Positions 20,594 through 30,114 of a stretch of 64,000 nucleotides of DNA are shown here, piece by piece. Each line of letters starts with the position of its first letter. Positions within the stretch are counted from its first letter, which is position 1. This DNA comes from an uncultured Geobacteraceae bacterium. GTDB lineage: Bacteria; Desulfobacterota; Desulfuromonadia; Geobacterales; Pseudopelobacteraceae. Location: the NCBI GenBank assembly GCA_903939115.1, contig CAJAFV010000043.1, positions 1 to 64,000 on the forward strand. The letters are read 5' to 3'. The notes beneath the pieces are model-generated. The model ran no database searches. It was given only the letters and a program-made list of their open reading frames with translations, and was not told where the DNA came from. Both the position numbers and the translations under genes were made by a program.

Positions 20594-21208
20594 CTATACT
20601 TTCCGGTAATGAACGTAATAAATCGGCTGGCCCATATCCAGAAAACGTCGCATATATTTTGAAATTGGATAGCCTTCCAGATTGTGACGGAAAGTGTCCG
20701 GAGCAAGCTGATTGTCAAATCCTTGCTGAACTGCCATGAACTCGGCGACATCCAGGCCGTAGTCCACAAAATCGGTTGCGAAATACAAGTCGGCGTCCTG
20801 TTTCATAAAGCGTGACAGATAGGCCACAAAATCCGTGTTGACGAGCCGTCTCTTTCGATGTCGCAATTTAGGCCAGGGATCCGGACAGTTTATGACGGTC
20901 ATCTGCAGCGTCCCCGCCGGGATACACGCCTCGATAAAGCTGCGCGCTTCGGCACGGAGCACAAGTACATTGGTCAGTTCTGCCTTGTCAATCCGTTTGC
21001 AGGTTTTGATGCACCCCTTGTTATAAAAATCAAGTGCAATAAAATTAACGTCGGGGTGCAAAACGGCCATCTGCACGATAAAGTCCCCCACGCCGCAGCC
21101 GATTTCGAGTGCCAAGGGGTTGTCATTGCCGAATATTTCGCTCCAGACCGGAGCGGGGTCGTTGTCTTCCCAGGGAAGGAAGGTTGGGGATGTATTAGGG
21201 ATCAGCAT
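20594..21208 (-). CDS. trmB: tRNA (guanine-N7-)-methyltransferase
   Basis: 204 residues, a Rossmann-fold SAM-dependent methyltransferase that makes m7G46 in the variable loop of tRNAs. Visible motifs are [16 protein letters not shown] (SAM-binding loop), [11 protein letters not shown], the family signature [18 protein letters not shown] and [15 protein letters not shown]. Length is slightly short but typical. It lies 27 bases after the tag gene and 7 bases before the symporter small subunit in the minus-strand series. Confidence 0.93.
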   Translation of the reverse strand: MLIPNTSPTFLPWEDNDPAPVWSEIFGNDNPLALEIGCGVGDFIVQMAVLHPDVNFIALDFYNKGCIKTCKRIDKAELTNVLVLRAEARSFIEACIPAGTLQMTVINCPDPWPKLRHRKRRLVNTDFVAYLSRFMKQDADLYFATDFVDYGLDVAEFMAVQQGFDNQLAPDTFRHNLEGYPISKYMRRFLDMGQPIYYVHYRKV

Positions 21209-21235
21209 GGATGGTCCTTTGCGAAATTTCGTAAG

Positions 21236-21853
21236 CTATAGCATATGTTGCGGGTTGGCGGGAGGGATTTTTGCGCTGGGCAGTGGCGCATTGTAACAAT
21301 GGCATCCCGTCAGGTGGTCATTTACCATGCCGGTCGCCTGCATAAAGGCATAGCAGATTGTCGAACCGACAAAGCGAAATCCACACCGTTTCAGATCTTT
21401 ACTCATGGCGTCAGAAAGCGGTGTCCTGGCAGGAATTTCTGCCATTGTCTGCCAATGATTCCGTATTGGGACTCCATTAACAAAACTCCAGAGATAGCTG
21501 TCAAGACTCCCATGACGTGCTTGGATATCGATTACGGCGCGTGCGTTCGTGATGGTGGATGCAACCTTGAGACGATTGCGGACAATGCCGGAATCGGCCA
21601 GGAGCCTCGCTGTATCAGCATCGTTGAACTCCGCGACTTTTTGAATATCGAATCCAGCAAACGCCTGGCGATACCCGTCACGTTTCCGCAGAATAGTCAG
21701 CCAGGAGAGGCCCGCCTGCGCCCCCTCCAGTGTCAGCATCTCGAACAGGGGGACGTCTCCGTGAAGCGGCACCCCCCACTGCCGGTCGTGGTAGGCCACG
21801 TAGAGCGGGTCAGTGCCACACCATGGGCAACGGGATATTGTTTCAGTTATCAT
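21236..21853 (-). CDS. tag: DNA-3-methyladenine glycosylase I
   Basis: 205 residues. It removes 3-methyladenine from DNA in base excision repair. The Tag signature is clear: RCPWCGTDPLYVAYHDRQWG (zinc ligands Cys and His), EGAQAGLSWLTILRKR (base-binding Glu), NRLKVASTITNARAV and the C-terminal zinc-binding GCHCYN. The ATG at 21853 has GGAGAG a few bases upstream; an upstream extension to 21919 is possible but does not resemble the family. First gene of the minus-strand series ending at cbiA. Confidence 0.95.
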   Translation of the reverse strand: MITETISRCPWCGTDPLYVAYHDRQWGVPLHGDVPLFEMLTLEGAQAGLSWLTILRKRDGYRQAFAGFDIQKVAEFNDADTARLLADSGIVRNRLKVASTITNARAVIDIQARHGSLDSYLWSFVNGVPIRNHWQTMAEIPARTPLSDAMSKDLKRCGFRFVGSTICYAFMQATGMVNDHLTGCHCYNAPLPSAKIPPANPQHML

Positions 21854-21924
21854 CAGCTCTCCGCTGCAAAAAGTTTTTTTCCCAAATGCTATTGAATAAT
21901 AAATATGTGTGTTATACAAAACAC

Positions 21925-21952
21925 TTGATACTCTGACAAGACCGATTACAAT
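21925..21952 (+). promoter_or_regulatory. Sigma70-type promoter of the diguanylate cyclase
   Basis: TTGATA (21925-21930) and TACAAT (21947-21952) with a 16-base spacer, 35 bases ahead of the TTG start at 21988. It lies in the divergent gap with tag. Confidence 0.6.
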
Positions 21953-21987
21953 ATGAGTTCATTATCACAAGTGCGGGAGGATTTATT

Positions 21988-22992
21988 TTGAGCATCACAA
22001 CATATCTTATCGTGTTTGGGTCCGGTCTGGTTGCCGGGATGTTGATTCTCTTTATTACCAATAAAGTCGGCTCAGGTGTGAACTTTGATCTGTTTGGCGG
22101 GATTGCCCGGCTGTTCTCGACGTTGTTCGGTGCCGATCGCAGCAAATCTGAGGCAGATAATAATCAGGGAGTGAACAAGTCAGATCTGCTGCTTCCAGTC
22201 GATCCCCGTGAGCAGAAACTCTATGATTCCTCTCAGGCGATCCGGGATATGCTGCTGGTTCTGGCAGCTAATATTCAGCGTACCGACAAAGCCGCCAGTG
22301 ACTCCTCAATTGTACTTGGGGACGTGAAAAGTGCTATCAACACGATGGACTTGCCGGCAGATCTGAGTCAGGCTCATTCTCTTCTTATGAAAGAGGTTGA
22401 CCGCGTCATTTTAAGCAATTCCGCGCTGAAAGTCGAACTCGCCCGAGCTCAAACAGTGCTATCAGAACGGCAGGATCAGATTGAGGATCTGCGTACTGCA
22501 GTGAGAATAGATGGGCTAACCCAGATTGCCAATAGAGCCTATTTTGATGAAAAGCTGCTTGAGATGATTTCGTTACATAAGCGCTATGGGGACCCGTTTA
22601 CGTTGCTGATGATTGATGTTGATCATTTTAAAACGGCTAACGATACGTACGGGCACCAGGCAGGCGACCGGATTTTGAAAGGGGTGTCATTGAAGCTCAA
22701 GGCTTCTCTCCGGGGAAGTGATTTCCTTGCCCGTTTCGGCGGCGATGAATTCGTCATTATTTTGTTTAAATCGAATCTTGTTACGGCGACAGAGGTCGCT
22801 TGGAAGTTGACTAAAGAGGTGCGGACAAGCCGCTTTATCCTCGACGATGCATCGCTTTCCATAACTCTTTCAATCGGGGTTGCCGAAGTGCACGGTGATG
22901 ATACCAGTGAATCAATACTGAAACGTGCCGACGCGGCTCTGTATCGTACTAAAATAGGCGGACGGAACGGTGTTTCTGCTGACAGTGCGTAG
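21988..22992 (+). CDS. Membrane-anchored GGDEF diguanylate cyclase
   Basis: 334 residues. One N-terminal membrane segment (about 5-23, YLIVFGSGLVAGMLILFIT), a helical linker of about 130 residues, then a GGDEF domain (about 165-330). The active site is the canonical RFGGDEF, and an inhibitory site RGSD lies five residues before it, so feedback inhibition by c-di-GMP is likely. DGLTQIANRAYFDEKL and MIDVDHFKTANDTYGHQAGD are the other conserved segments. It starts at TTG with GGGAGGA upstream. The sensory input is not evident; the linker may be a coiled-coil dimeriser. Confidence 0.92.
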   Translation: MSITTYLIVFGSGLVAGMLILFITNKVGSGVNFDLFGGIARLFSTLFGADRSKSEADNNQGVNKSDLLLPVDPREQKLYDSSQAIRDMLLVLAANIQRTDKAASDSSIVLGDVKSAINTMDLPADLSQAHSLLMKEVDRVILSNSALKVELARAQTVLSERQDQIEDLRTAVRIDGLTQIANRAYFDEKLLEMISLHKRYGDPFTLLMIDVDHFKTANDTYGHQAGDRILKGVSLKLKASLRGSDFLARFGGDEFVIILFKSNLVTATEVAWKLTKEVRTSRFILDDASLSITLSIGVAEVHGDDTSESILKRADAALYRTKIGGRNGVSADSA

Positions 22993-23080
22993 GAGGAATG
23001 GACCAAAGTCCGGCAGGAAAATTAAAGAAGGAGAGCTTCAATTACATCCGCAGCCTCTGCTACAAATTTCAGCTTATTTT

Positions 23081-23109
23081 TTGACTTCCACCCCTCCCTG
23101 TGCTATAAA
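23081..23109 (+). promoter_or_regulatory. Strong sigma70-type promoter of the lysA-dap operon
   Basis: TTGACT (23081-23086) and TATAAA (23104-23109) with a 17-base spacer, 57 bases before the lysA start. No other comparable promoter was seen between here and dapL. Confidence 0.75.
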
Positions 23110-23165
23110 TGCCCACTTTTTCTCAGTCTGTTTCCCACGATAATTCATACCATAAAGGAGCAAAA

Positions 23166-24419
23166 ATGAATCATTTCCAGTACAAAGGTACCGCGCTGTA
23201 CGCCGAGGACGTTGCACTTAATGACATCGCCGCAACGGTTGGCACCCCTTTCTACGCATACTCATATGCCACCCTGACCCGTCACTTCAAGGCTTTCGAC
23301 GAATCTTTTGCCGCTGTACCTCATACGATATGCTATTCGGTCAAAGCCAACTCCACTCAATCGGTTTTGAAAACATTCATAAACTTGGGTGGCGGAGTGG
23401 ATATCGTCTCCGGCGGCGAGCTCTATCGCGCTCTTAAGGCGGGTGTAGACCCGAAAAAAGTGGTTTATTCCGGTGTCGGCAAAAAGGACGATGAGATTGA
23501 ATTTGCCCTTACCACCGGTATTTTGATGTTCAATGTTGAGTCAGAGCAGGAGCTGACCCGCATTTCAGAAATAGCCAGTCGCATGGGAAAGAAAGCGGGT
23601 ATCGCGATCCGTGTAAATCCGGATGTTGATCCGGGCACCCACCCCTATATTACTACCGGTCTGAAAAATGCCAAGTTCGGTATCACAATTGACCGTGCCA
23701 TGCAAGAGTACACCCGCGCTGCAACGCTCCCCGGCATTGATGTCATCGGCATTGATATGCATATTGGCAGCCAGTTGACAAAAGTTAACCCTTTTGTCGA
23801 TTCCATCGAAAAGCTCAAGATCATGATCGGTAATCTGCAGAGCCAGGGGATTGATCTGAAATACTTTGATTGCGGTGGCGGTCTTGGCATTCAGTACAAC
23901 GATGAAGAGCCGCCTCTGCCGGCTGATTACGGCAAGCAGATAGCCGCCGCGACCAAAGATCTCGGTCTGCACCTGATCTTCGAACCGGGGCGCAATCTCG
24001 TCGGAAATGCCGGTATCCTGGTCTCAAAATGCCTTTACACGAAGGCTCGCGACGAGAAAAATTTTATCATGATTGACGCCGGTATGAACGATCTGGCGCG
24101 TCCTGCGCTATACGGCTCTTTTCATGGCGTGTTACCGGTGGAAAAAAAACAGGATGGTATGATCGTTGCCGATATAGTCGGCCCGATCTGTGAATCGGGG
24201 GACTTCCTCGTAAAAGAGCGTGAAGTCCCGATGTTCAAGCAGGATGACCTGATGGCCTTCACGTCTGCCGGTGCATACGGCTTCGCCATGAGCAGTTCTT
24301 ACAACAGCCGCCCGCGTGTTGCCGAAGTAATGGTAAAAGGCGATAAATTTGAGGTTATCCGTGAACGGGAAACAATCGAAGATTTGATAAAGGGTGAAAA
24401 AATAGCATCTTTTCTGTAA
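23166..24419 (+). CDS. lysA: Diaminopimelate decarboxylase
   Basis: 417 residues. It is the PLP enzyme that decarboxylates meso-DAP to lysine. The alanine-racemase-type barrel has the PLP lysine in CYSVKANSTQSVLK, HIGSQLTKV, DCGGGLGIQY and EPGRNLVGNAG. The C-terminal substrate loop is GPICESGDFL with GAYGFAMSSSYNSRPR. Start ATG at 23166 with AAGGAG upstream. It leads an operon with dapA, dapB and dapL, from which it is separated by a toxin-antitoxin pair. Confidence 0.97.
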   Translation: MNHFQYKGTALYAEDVALNDIAATVGTPFYAYSYATLTRHFKAFDESFAAVPHTICYSVKANSTQSVLKTFINLGGGVDIVSGGELYRALKAGVDPKKVVYSGVGKKDDEIEFALTTGILMFNVESEQELTRISEIASRMGKKAGIAIRVNPDVDPGTHPYITTGLKNAKFGITIDRAMQEYTRAATLPGIDVIGIDMHIGSQLTKVNPFVDSIEKLKIMIGNLQSQGIDLKYFDCGGGLGIQYNDEEPPLPADYGKQIAAATKDLGLHLIFEPGRNLVGNAGILVSKCLYTKARDEKNFIMIDAGMNDLARPALYGSFHGVLPVEKKQDGMIVADIVGPICESGDFLVKEREVPMFKQDDLMAFTSAGAYGFAMSSSYNSRPRVAEVMVKGDKFEVIRERETIEDLIKGEKIASFL

Positions 24420-24437
24420 ACGTGGCGAGGTGTATGT

Positions 24438-24656
24438 ATGCTTAAAAGCAGCAATCCGATCATTAAACAGGCGACCGGACTTCCACCGCTTGACCGGCTT
24501 GAGCTTGTAGATCGCATTCTCGAATCACTCGATATTCCAGATGAAACACTTCAAAAGTTTTGGGTGGACGAGGCTGTGCATCGTTGGAATAGTTATAAAG
24601 CTGGTGAAATTAAATCAGTTTCTGCGGCTGAAGTGTTCGAGAAATACAAACCGTGA
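24438..24656 (+). CDS. Addiction-module antitoxin (TIGR02574/Unstab_antitox type)
   Basis: 72 residues. LPPLDRLELVDRILESLD and the following FWVDEAVHRWNSYKAGEIKSVSAAEVF match the short antitoxins of the addiction-module family paired with RelE/ParE toxins. It would bind and neutralise the toxin encoded downstream and may autorepress. A GAGGTG lies 6 bases before the ATG. Its stop overlaps the toxin GTG start by 4 bases. The pair sits inside the lysine operon, 18 bases after lysA. Confidence 0.85.
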   Translation: MLKSSNPIIKQATGLPPLDRLELVDRILESLDIPDETLQKFWVDEAVHRWNSYKAGEIKSVSAAEVFEKYKP

Positions 24657-24955
24657 CGATACGCTTTCTTGAGCCTGCCCAGATCGAGCTTGATGATGCG
24701 TTTACATGGTACGAAACCGAACAGAAAGGGCTTGGCAGGTTTTTTGTCAAAGAAGTTCAGCATGCCTTGAGACGCATAAGCGTTTTTCCGGAGAGCTGTC
24801 AATGTATCGTACCGGGGTTGCGCCGCTGCTTGACTCGGCGCTTCCCATACATGGTGATATATGGCATGGAAGTGGATGCAATTATTGTTGTAGCAATAGC
24901 CCATATGCACCGGGAACCGCTTTATTGGCAAAACAGAATTAGTATAGCAACGTAA
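24653..24955 (+). CDS. RelE/ParE-superfamily toxin
   Basis: 100 residues. IRFLEPAQIELDDAFTWYETEQKGLGRFF is the typical ParE N-terminus, followed by ISVFPESCQCIVPGLRRCLTRRFPYMVIY and the closing strand IIVVAIAHMHREPLYW. Partners of this antitoxin type are usually ParE-like; whether it inhibits gyrase or cleaves mRNA cannot be told from sequence. It starts at GTG, overlapping the antitoxin stop, so it is translationally coupled. dapA begins 20 bases downstream. Confidence 0.87.
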   Translation: MTIRFLEPAQIELDDAFTWYETEQKGLGRFFVKEVQHALRRISVFPESCQCIVPGLRRCLTRRFPYMVIYGMEVDAIIVVAIAHMHREPLYWQNRISIAT

Positions 24956-24975
24956 ATATACGGAGGTACGAGGTT

Positions 24976-25848
24976 ATGTTCAAAGGAAGCATAGTAGCAA
25001 TTGTAACGCCATTCAGCAACGGAGCGGTTGACGAGAAGAAACTGCGGGAGTTGGTTGATTTTCAAATCGAGAACGGCACCGATGCCATAGTTGCCTGCGG
25101 CACCACCGGTGAGTCCTCTACTCTGGATAATGAAGAGCACCTGGACGTAATCAGGATAGTCTTTGAACAGGTCAACAAACGCGTTCCGGTCATTGCCGGA
25201 ACCGGCTCTAACTCTACCGCCGAGGCCATTGAAATGTCCCAGAAGGCGAAAGATCTGGGCGTTGCCGGTGTGCTGCTGGTGACCCCTTATTACAACAAGC
25301 CGACCCAGGAAGGGCTCTACCGTCACTACACCGCTATTGCTGATGCCGTTGACATTCCACAGATCCTCTATAACGTGCCGGGTCGCACCGGTGTCAACCT
25401 GCTCCCGGAGACCGTAGCGCGTCTGGCGCCTCATAAAAACATCGTGGCAATCAAGGAGGCTACCGGTTCCCTGCAGCAGGCTTCTGAAGTAATAGCGCTG
25501 TGCGGCGACCAGATTGACGTCTTTTGCGGCGACGACTTCATCACCTTCCCGATGATGGCCTGCGGCGCCAAAGGGGTCATCTCGGTGCTGGCCAATATTA
25601 TGCCCAAGGCAGTGGGTGACCTTACCGACGCTTATTTTGCCGGCGATCTGGCCAAAGCGCGTCAGTTGCACCTGGATACCTTGAAAATCGGGAACGCCAT
25701 GTTCATAGAAAGCAATCCGATCCCGGTCAAGACGGCCCTCGGCCTGATGGGTAAATGTTCGGATGAGGTGCGCCTGCCGCTCTGCGAGATGGGCGAAGCA
25801 AACAAAGCGAAGCTGGCGGCAATTTTGAAAGAGTACAAGCTGATATAA
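24976..25848 (+). CDS. dapA: 4-hydroxy-tetrahydrodipicolinate synthase
   Basis: 290 residues, full length. It condenses pyruvate with aspartate semialdehyde, the first committed step to DAP and lysine. Visible are GSIVAIVTPF, CGTTGESSTL (pyruvate-binding), the catalytic Tyr in TPYYNKPTQEGLYRHY, ILYNVPGRTGVNL, and the Schiff-base Lys in IVAIKEATGS. A GGAGG lies before the ATG. It follows the toxin gene by 20 bases and precedes dapB by 23. Confidence 0.98.
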   Translation: MFKGSIVAIVTPFSNGAVDEKKLRELVDFQIENGTDAIVACGTTGESSTLDNEEHLDVIRIVFEQVNKRVPVIAGTGSNSTAEAIEMSQKAKDLGVAGVLLVTPYYNKPTQEGLYRHYTAIADAVDIPQILYNVPGRTGVNLLPETVARLAPHKNIVAIKEATGSLQQASEVIALCGDQIDVFCGDDFITFPMMACGAKGVISVLANIMPKAVGDLTDAYFAGDLAKARQLHLDTLKIGNAMFIESNPIPVKTALGLMGKCSDEVRLPLCEMGEANKAKLAAILKEYKLI

Positions 25849-25871
25849 ATTTAATATTCAAGGATTTAATT

Positions 25872-26675
25872 ATGATAAAGATCGCAGTGTGCGGTGCAGC
25901 AGGACGGATGGGGCAGCGTATTATCGCCTCCATTATTGAAGCCGAAGGGGTTGAACTCTCCGGTGCGCTCGAGCGTCCGGGTCATCCCCAGACCGGGCAG
26001 GATGTCGGACTGGTTGCCGGTTGCGGCGCGCTGGGGGTGAACATCTCCGACGACCTGAATGCAGTTGTTGCCGGTTGTGACGTGCTGATCGATTTCACCT
26101 CACCCAAGGTGTCGCTGAAGAATCTGGAGGTCTGCGCCCTCAAACGAAAATCGATCGTGATCGGCTCCACCGGTTTCACCCCTGAGGAGCGGGTCTTTGC
26201 CGCTGAACTGACGAAAGATATTCCGGCTGTTCTTGCGCCAAATATGTCGGTGGGCGTTAACGTCTGTTTAAAGGTTCTCAAGGATGTCGCCAAGACACTC
26301 GGTGATGATTTTGATGTCGAGATCGTTGAACTCCACCACAACAAGAAAAAAGATGCACCGTCCGGTACCGCCGTGCGTATGGGCGAAGTCGTTGCCGAAG
26401 CGCTCGGGCGCGACTACGACAAAGTGGCCAACTATCACCGCGAAGGGCTCTGCGGGGAGCGTACGAAAGAAGAGATCGGCATGCAGACGGTGCGCGGTGG
26501 TGATATCATCGGTGAACACACCGTTTATTTCATCGGCATGGGGGAGCGCATAGAGATCTCCCATCGCGCAATGACCCGCGACATGTTCGCGCGTGGTTCT
26601 GTTCGCGCCGCGAAGTGGGTGGTGGGCAAAGTGCCGGGACTGTATGATATGCAGGATGTGCTGGGCTTGAAATAA
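25872..26675 (+). CDS. dapB: 4-hydroxy-tetrahydrodipicolinate reductase
   Basis: 267 residues. It reduces the DapA product with NAD(P)H. The nucleotide-binding loop is [12 protein letters not shown], followed by [30 protein letters not shown], the catalytic [15 protein letters not shown] and the C-terminal [20 protein letters not shown]. Third biosynthetic gene of the lysine operon; dapL starts 25 bases on. Confidence 0.98.
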   Translation: MIKIAVCGAAGRMGQRIIASIIEAEGVELSGALERPGHPQTGQDVGLVAGCGALGVNISDDLNAVVAGCDVLIDFTSPKVSLKNLEVCALKRKSIVIGSTGFTPEERVFAAELTKDIPAVLAPNMSVGVNVCLKVLKDVAKTLGDDFDVEIVELHHNKKKDAPSGTAVRMGEVVAEALGRDYDKVANYHREGLCGERTKEEIGMQTVRGGDIIGEHTVYFIGMGERIEISHRAMTRDMFARGSVRAAKWVVGKVPGLYDMQDVLGLK

Positions 26676-26700
26676 ATTATTTTTGGAGGAATATTTCGTA

Positions 26701-27933
26701 ATGGCAAAGATAAACGAAAACTACCTGAAATTGAAAGCCGGCTACCTGTTCCCTGAGATCGGTCGCCGTGTACGTGCCTTTGCTGAAGCCAATCCGACGG
26801 CAAAGGTCATCCGTCTCGGTATTGGCGATGTAACCCGTCCGCTGGCCCCGGCAGTTCTGAAAGCGTTTCATGACGCGGTCGATGATCTTGCTACGACAGA
26901 ACAGTTCGCCGGCTACGGCCCGGAGCAGGGGTATGACTGGCTGATCAACGCGATCATCGAAAAATCGTACAAACCGCTCGGCGTTTCGCTCAAAACGGAG
27001 GAGATGTTTATCTCCGACGGTTCCAAGTGCGATTGCGCCAACATCCTCGATATCTTTTCCCTGGACAACATAGTTGCCATCGGTGATCCGGTCTATCCGG
27101 TCTACAACGATACCAACGTCATGATCGGTCGCACCGGAGAAGCTGACGCGAAGGGCTACTACGAGAACATCGTCTACCTCCCCTGCAACGAAGCTAACGG
27201 CTTTATTCCGGCACTGCCGACCACAAAAGTGGACATTATCTATCTCTGCTTCCCCAACAATCCTACCGGCACCGTGGCCAGTAAAGCCGAGCTGAAGAGA
27301 TGGGTCGATTATGCCAACGCCAACGACGCGATCATCTTCTTTGACGCCGCGTATGAGGCCTTCATTACCAATCCGGATATTCCGCACTCTATCTACGAAA
27401 TTGAAGGGGCCAAAAAGTGTGCCATAGAATTCCGCTCCTTCTCCAAAACTGCCGGTTTTACCGGCGTGCGCTGCGGTCTGGTTGTCGTGCCTGAAGAGGT
27501 TATGGGCACCACCAGCACGGGCGAGCGCTACAGCTTCAACAAACTCTGGCTGCGTCGTACCACTACCAAGTTCAACGGTGCTTCCTATCCGGTCCAGCGT
27601 GCCGCCGCTGCGGTATACTCCGACGAGGGGTGGAAACAGACGAAGGAGAGTATCGACTACTACATGGAAAATGCCCGCATCATCCGCGAAGGACTTACGG
27701 AAGTTGGCGTAACGATCTTCGGCGGGGTGGACGCCCCCTACATCTGGCTCAAGACTCCGGGCGGCATGACCAGCTGGGACTTCTTCGACAAGCTCCTGAC
27801 CGAATGCAACGTGGTCGGGACGCCGGGAAGCGGTTTCGGACCGAGCGGGGAAGGATATTTCCGGTTGTCGGCCTTTGGGAATCGAGACAATGTAATTGAG
27901 GCGGTTGAGAGGATAAAGAAAAACTTGAAATAA
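26701..27933 (+). CDS. dapL: LL-diaminopimelate aminotransferase
   Basis: 410 residues, a fold-type I PLP aminotransferase converting tetrahydrodipicolinate directly to LL-DAP. Features include [56 protein letters not shown], the PLP Lys in [17 protein letters not shown] and a C-terminal arginine in [11 protein letters not shown]. Its presence means the succinyl or acetyl branch (dapC/D/E) is not needed. The ATG at 26701 has GGAGG upstream. Last gene of the operon. Confidence 0.97.
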   Translation: MAKINENYLKLKAGYLFPEIGRRVRAFAEANPTAKVIRLGIGDVTRPLAPAVLKAFHDAVDDLATTEQFAGYGPEQGYDWLINAIIEKSYKPLGVSLKTEEMFISDGSKCDCANILDIFSLDNIVAIGDPVYPVYNDTNVMIGRTGEADAKGYYENIVYLPCNEANGFIPALPTTKVDIIYLCFPNNPTGTVASKAELKRWVDYANANDAIIFFDAAYEAFITNPDIPHSIYEIEGAKKCAIEFRSFSKTAGFTGVRCGLVVVPEEVMGTTSTGERYSFNKLWLRRTTTKFNGASYPVQRAAAAVYSDEGWKQTKESIDYYMENARIIREGLTEVGVTIFGGVDAPYIWLKTPGGMTSWDFFDKLLTECNVVGTPGSGFGPSGEGYFRLSAFGNRDNVIEAVERIKKNLK

Positions 27934-27943
27934 GATGGAGCAC

Positions 27944-27972
27944 GAAAGGCGGCCGATGAGGTCGCCTTTTTG
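27944..27972 (+). terminator. Rho-independent terminator of the lysine operon
   Basis: AAAGGCG and CGCCTTT(TT) form the stem around GCCGATGAGGT, ending in five T residues. Confidence 0.7.
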
Positions 27973-27997
27973 CGAAATATTCTAGAAAAAGCATTTA

Positions 27998-28134
27998 AAC
28001 ACAGAGGCCACAGAGAACACAGAGTAAAATCGGAGAGTTATAAACTAAAAAAGGTTTTATGACTCACCCAAAAGGATTACAGTTTTTTTTGTTTTAAGCC
28101 CTTGATTTCTCTGTGTTCTCCGTGTCTCTGTGTT
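27998..28134. repeat. Long imperfect inverted repeat (ACAGAG-rich)
   Basis: The left arm (27998-28024, AACACAGAGGCCACAGAGAA then CACAGAG) and the right arm (28109-28134) are reverse complements with few mismatches, 84 bases apart. The arms consist of CACAGAG-type units. Similar sequences occur as dispersed intergenic repeats in many bacterial genomes. No gene is seen inside. Confidence 0.7.
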
Positions 28135-28156
28135 ATTGTACTGCCGTTTTTGGTTA

Positions 28157-29965
28157 TTAAGGCATGTCAGTCTGCGTGGTTGTTTTCGTCTTCTCCAGCA
28201 TCGCTTGCAGTTTCTGACGATACGCCGATACGCTGATCTGGGCAGTAGTGTATTGTAATAATGCCTCCAGATAGCGAAGCGATGGAGTTGCGGCCGGTTT
28301 TGATCCGAAATCGGCGTAGATTAAAGCTACGACTGTGTTCGCACGTATGAGAGGAAAAAGGAGCACTTCCGGTTCCTCCATTCTGCCGATCAGCCGGTAA
28401 AGCTGGTGCGGCCACGTCGAATCGCTATGAAACCCAAAGTACATCTGCCCCGTTTTAATCACATCCTCAAAAATCTGCTGATCGTCAAGCGGGATTGTCA
28501 GATTGGCAAGGAGCTCCACTCCTTCGCCTTTTTCCCCCTTGATCCCGAAAGATTTTTCCGCGACAAGTTCTGATTCCGTCACCGAAAAAACAATGGCCCG
28601 CTCGAACAGTTCTATCAGGTATGCAAGGATAGCGTCGGCTATCTCCGTACGTGTCTTGCAGTCGCGCAATCGGTCTATGCAGGTGAAAAAGCGCTGGTCA
28701 TCGCTGCTGCGGTATTCCAGCGATAATGACCGAAGAAAGGCTCCCAGGCCTGAGCAGAAAGCAAGCGCCTGTAGTGCCGCTGATTCTTCTGCACATTCTT
28801 TGCAGGGTCTTGGAATAATGGAACGTATTCCGGAACTGAGTGTCTGCAGACCCAGAGATGTCCAGAAACGCGAACAGGCAATCAGCACAAAGGAAGCCTG
28901 TGGGTATTTCTGCAGCTCTGTGCAGATTTGTATCGTGTCATCTGTGGCCTCGTCATGCGGGACGTCAAGAAAAATGACCAGCTGTACCGTTTGACAGAGC
29001 AACAACCTGATATTGATGGCAAGTGAGGTTATGTTCTCCGCAGAAACCGAATAGACTCTTTCCTGAAAACAGGTCGACCGTACCATTGTCGACAGCATCG
29101 GTGACTTCGTAATCACTATCACCGCTATGTCCGGAGGAGGAATAGTTGTGTCACCTATCGGTGCTGAGCCTGTCAGTAACGTCACCAGTTGCCGCTGCTG
29201 CTCTTTTGCTGCAAAGGGAAACTCCTCAATAACGAGCTTCTTGACCGCATTCACTTCGCGATAGCCTTGATCGCTGCTCCGTTGAATCATCTCCCGTTGC
29301 GCTGTCAGGAGGTGCTGGAGTCCCGGCAGGGCATCACCCGGGTCACGTCCGTTTGATGTGATTGCAGGGGTATTGTTTCCCGGTTGTTCCGCATCCAGAT
29401 CCAGATTGGTGACGCCGGCAATACTCAGGATCTCATCCATGGTGCCATTACGCACCTTTTCGTCAAAGATACGTAATGATTCCATCAGGATCCTCTGAGC
29501 GTTCAACAGGATTCTTTGCGGGAACTTTGTCCTGGAAAAATGGTAGCCATCGGCATAATCGCTTTTGGCAATTTCCAGGGAGAATTCCCCTGTTTTCCAG
29601 GTCAGAACCTCAACAATGGTCATCTCGATTAATGATTCTATGCCGTTATAGGCAGCAGTTTCTTCAACCATGTTATGGTCGAGCAGTGTAATGACAAGTG
29701 GCTTGCGATCGTCCCCGGCATTTTTCTGAATATCCAGCACTTGATCCAACTGTTGTTCCGTTATTGCCCCGGCGCTGACCAGGACCTGCCCGATCCGCAC
29801 CCGGTTATTGAGGTAGTTGGCACTGACAAGATCTCCATCATGGAACACCAGTTGACTCTCCCCCTTTTCACTGGAGAGTCTCAATACACCTGATTTTCTG
29901 GTGCCATTCAGCAGCTGGATGATATCGATTATCGGGAAGCTGCCGAGATCGCCTTTTAGTGACAT
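28157..29965 (-). CDS. DUF4388 (PATAN) protein with C-terminal GAF-like domain
   Basis: 602 residues. The N-terminus (SLKGDLGSFPIIDIIQLLNG, TRKSGVLRLSS, LVFHDGDLVSA) is a DUF4388/PATAN domain, a regulatory module in signalling proteins of delta-type proteobacteria. A helical region and a receiver-like segment (about 290-400, PDIAVIVITKSPMLSTMV, VQLVIFLDVPHDEA) follow, then a GAF-like domain near the C-terminus (about 440-590). No catalytic output domain is visible. The start at 29965 has GGAG 10 bases upstream; the frame extends to 30073. Divergent from the Ig-like lipoprotein gene. Confidence 0.75.
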   Translation of the reverse strand: MSLKGDLGSFPIIDIIQLLNGTRKSGVLRLSSEKGESQLVFHDGDLVSANYLNNRVRIGQVLVSAGAITEQQLDQVLDIQKNAGDDRKPLVITLLDHNMVEETAAYNGIESLIEMTIVEVLTWKTGEFSLEIAKSDYADGYHFSRTKFPQRILLNAQRILMESLRIFDEKVRNGTMDEILSIAGVTNLDLDAEQPGNNTPAITSNGRDPGDALPGLQHLLTAQREMIQRSSDQGYREVNAVKKLVIEEFPFAAKEQQRQLVTLLTGSAPIGDTTIPPPDIAVIVITKSPMLSTMVRSTCFQERVYSVSAENITSLAINIRLLLCQTVQLVIFLDVPHDEATDDTIQICTELQKYPQASFVLIACSRFWTSLGLQTLSSGIRSIIPRPCKECAEESAALQALAFCSGLGAFLRSLSLEYRSSDDQRFFTCIDRLRDCKTRTEIADAILAYLIELFERAIVFSVTESELVAEKSFGIKGEKGEGVELLANLTIPLDDQQIFEDVIKTGQMYFGFHSDSTWPHQLYRLIGRMEEPEVLLFPLIRANTVVALIYADFGSKPAATPSLRYLEALLQYTTAQISVSAYRQKLQAMLEKTKTTTQTDMP

Positions 29966-30114
29966 TTTTCTGAATCTCCGGAAGGAATGCGCGAGTTTGA
30001 GGGTGACCTCTTTTACCATAGTTGATCTGTTGTCGTGAAGTGATAAAATTTTCATAGCCTGCTCTCGTAACACCTGTTATTATGCGCGCCATTACTGTTT
30101 CGTGGAGGGTCTGC

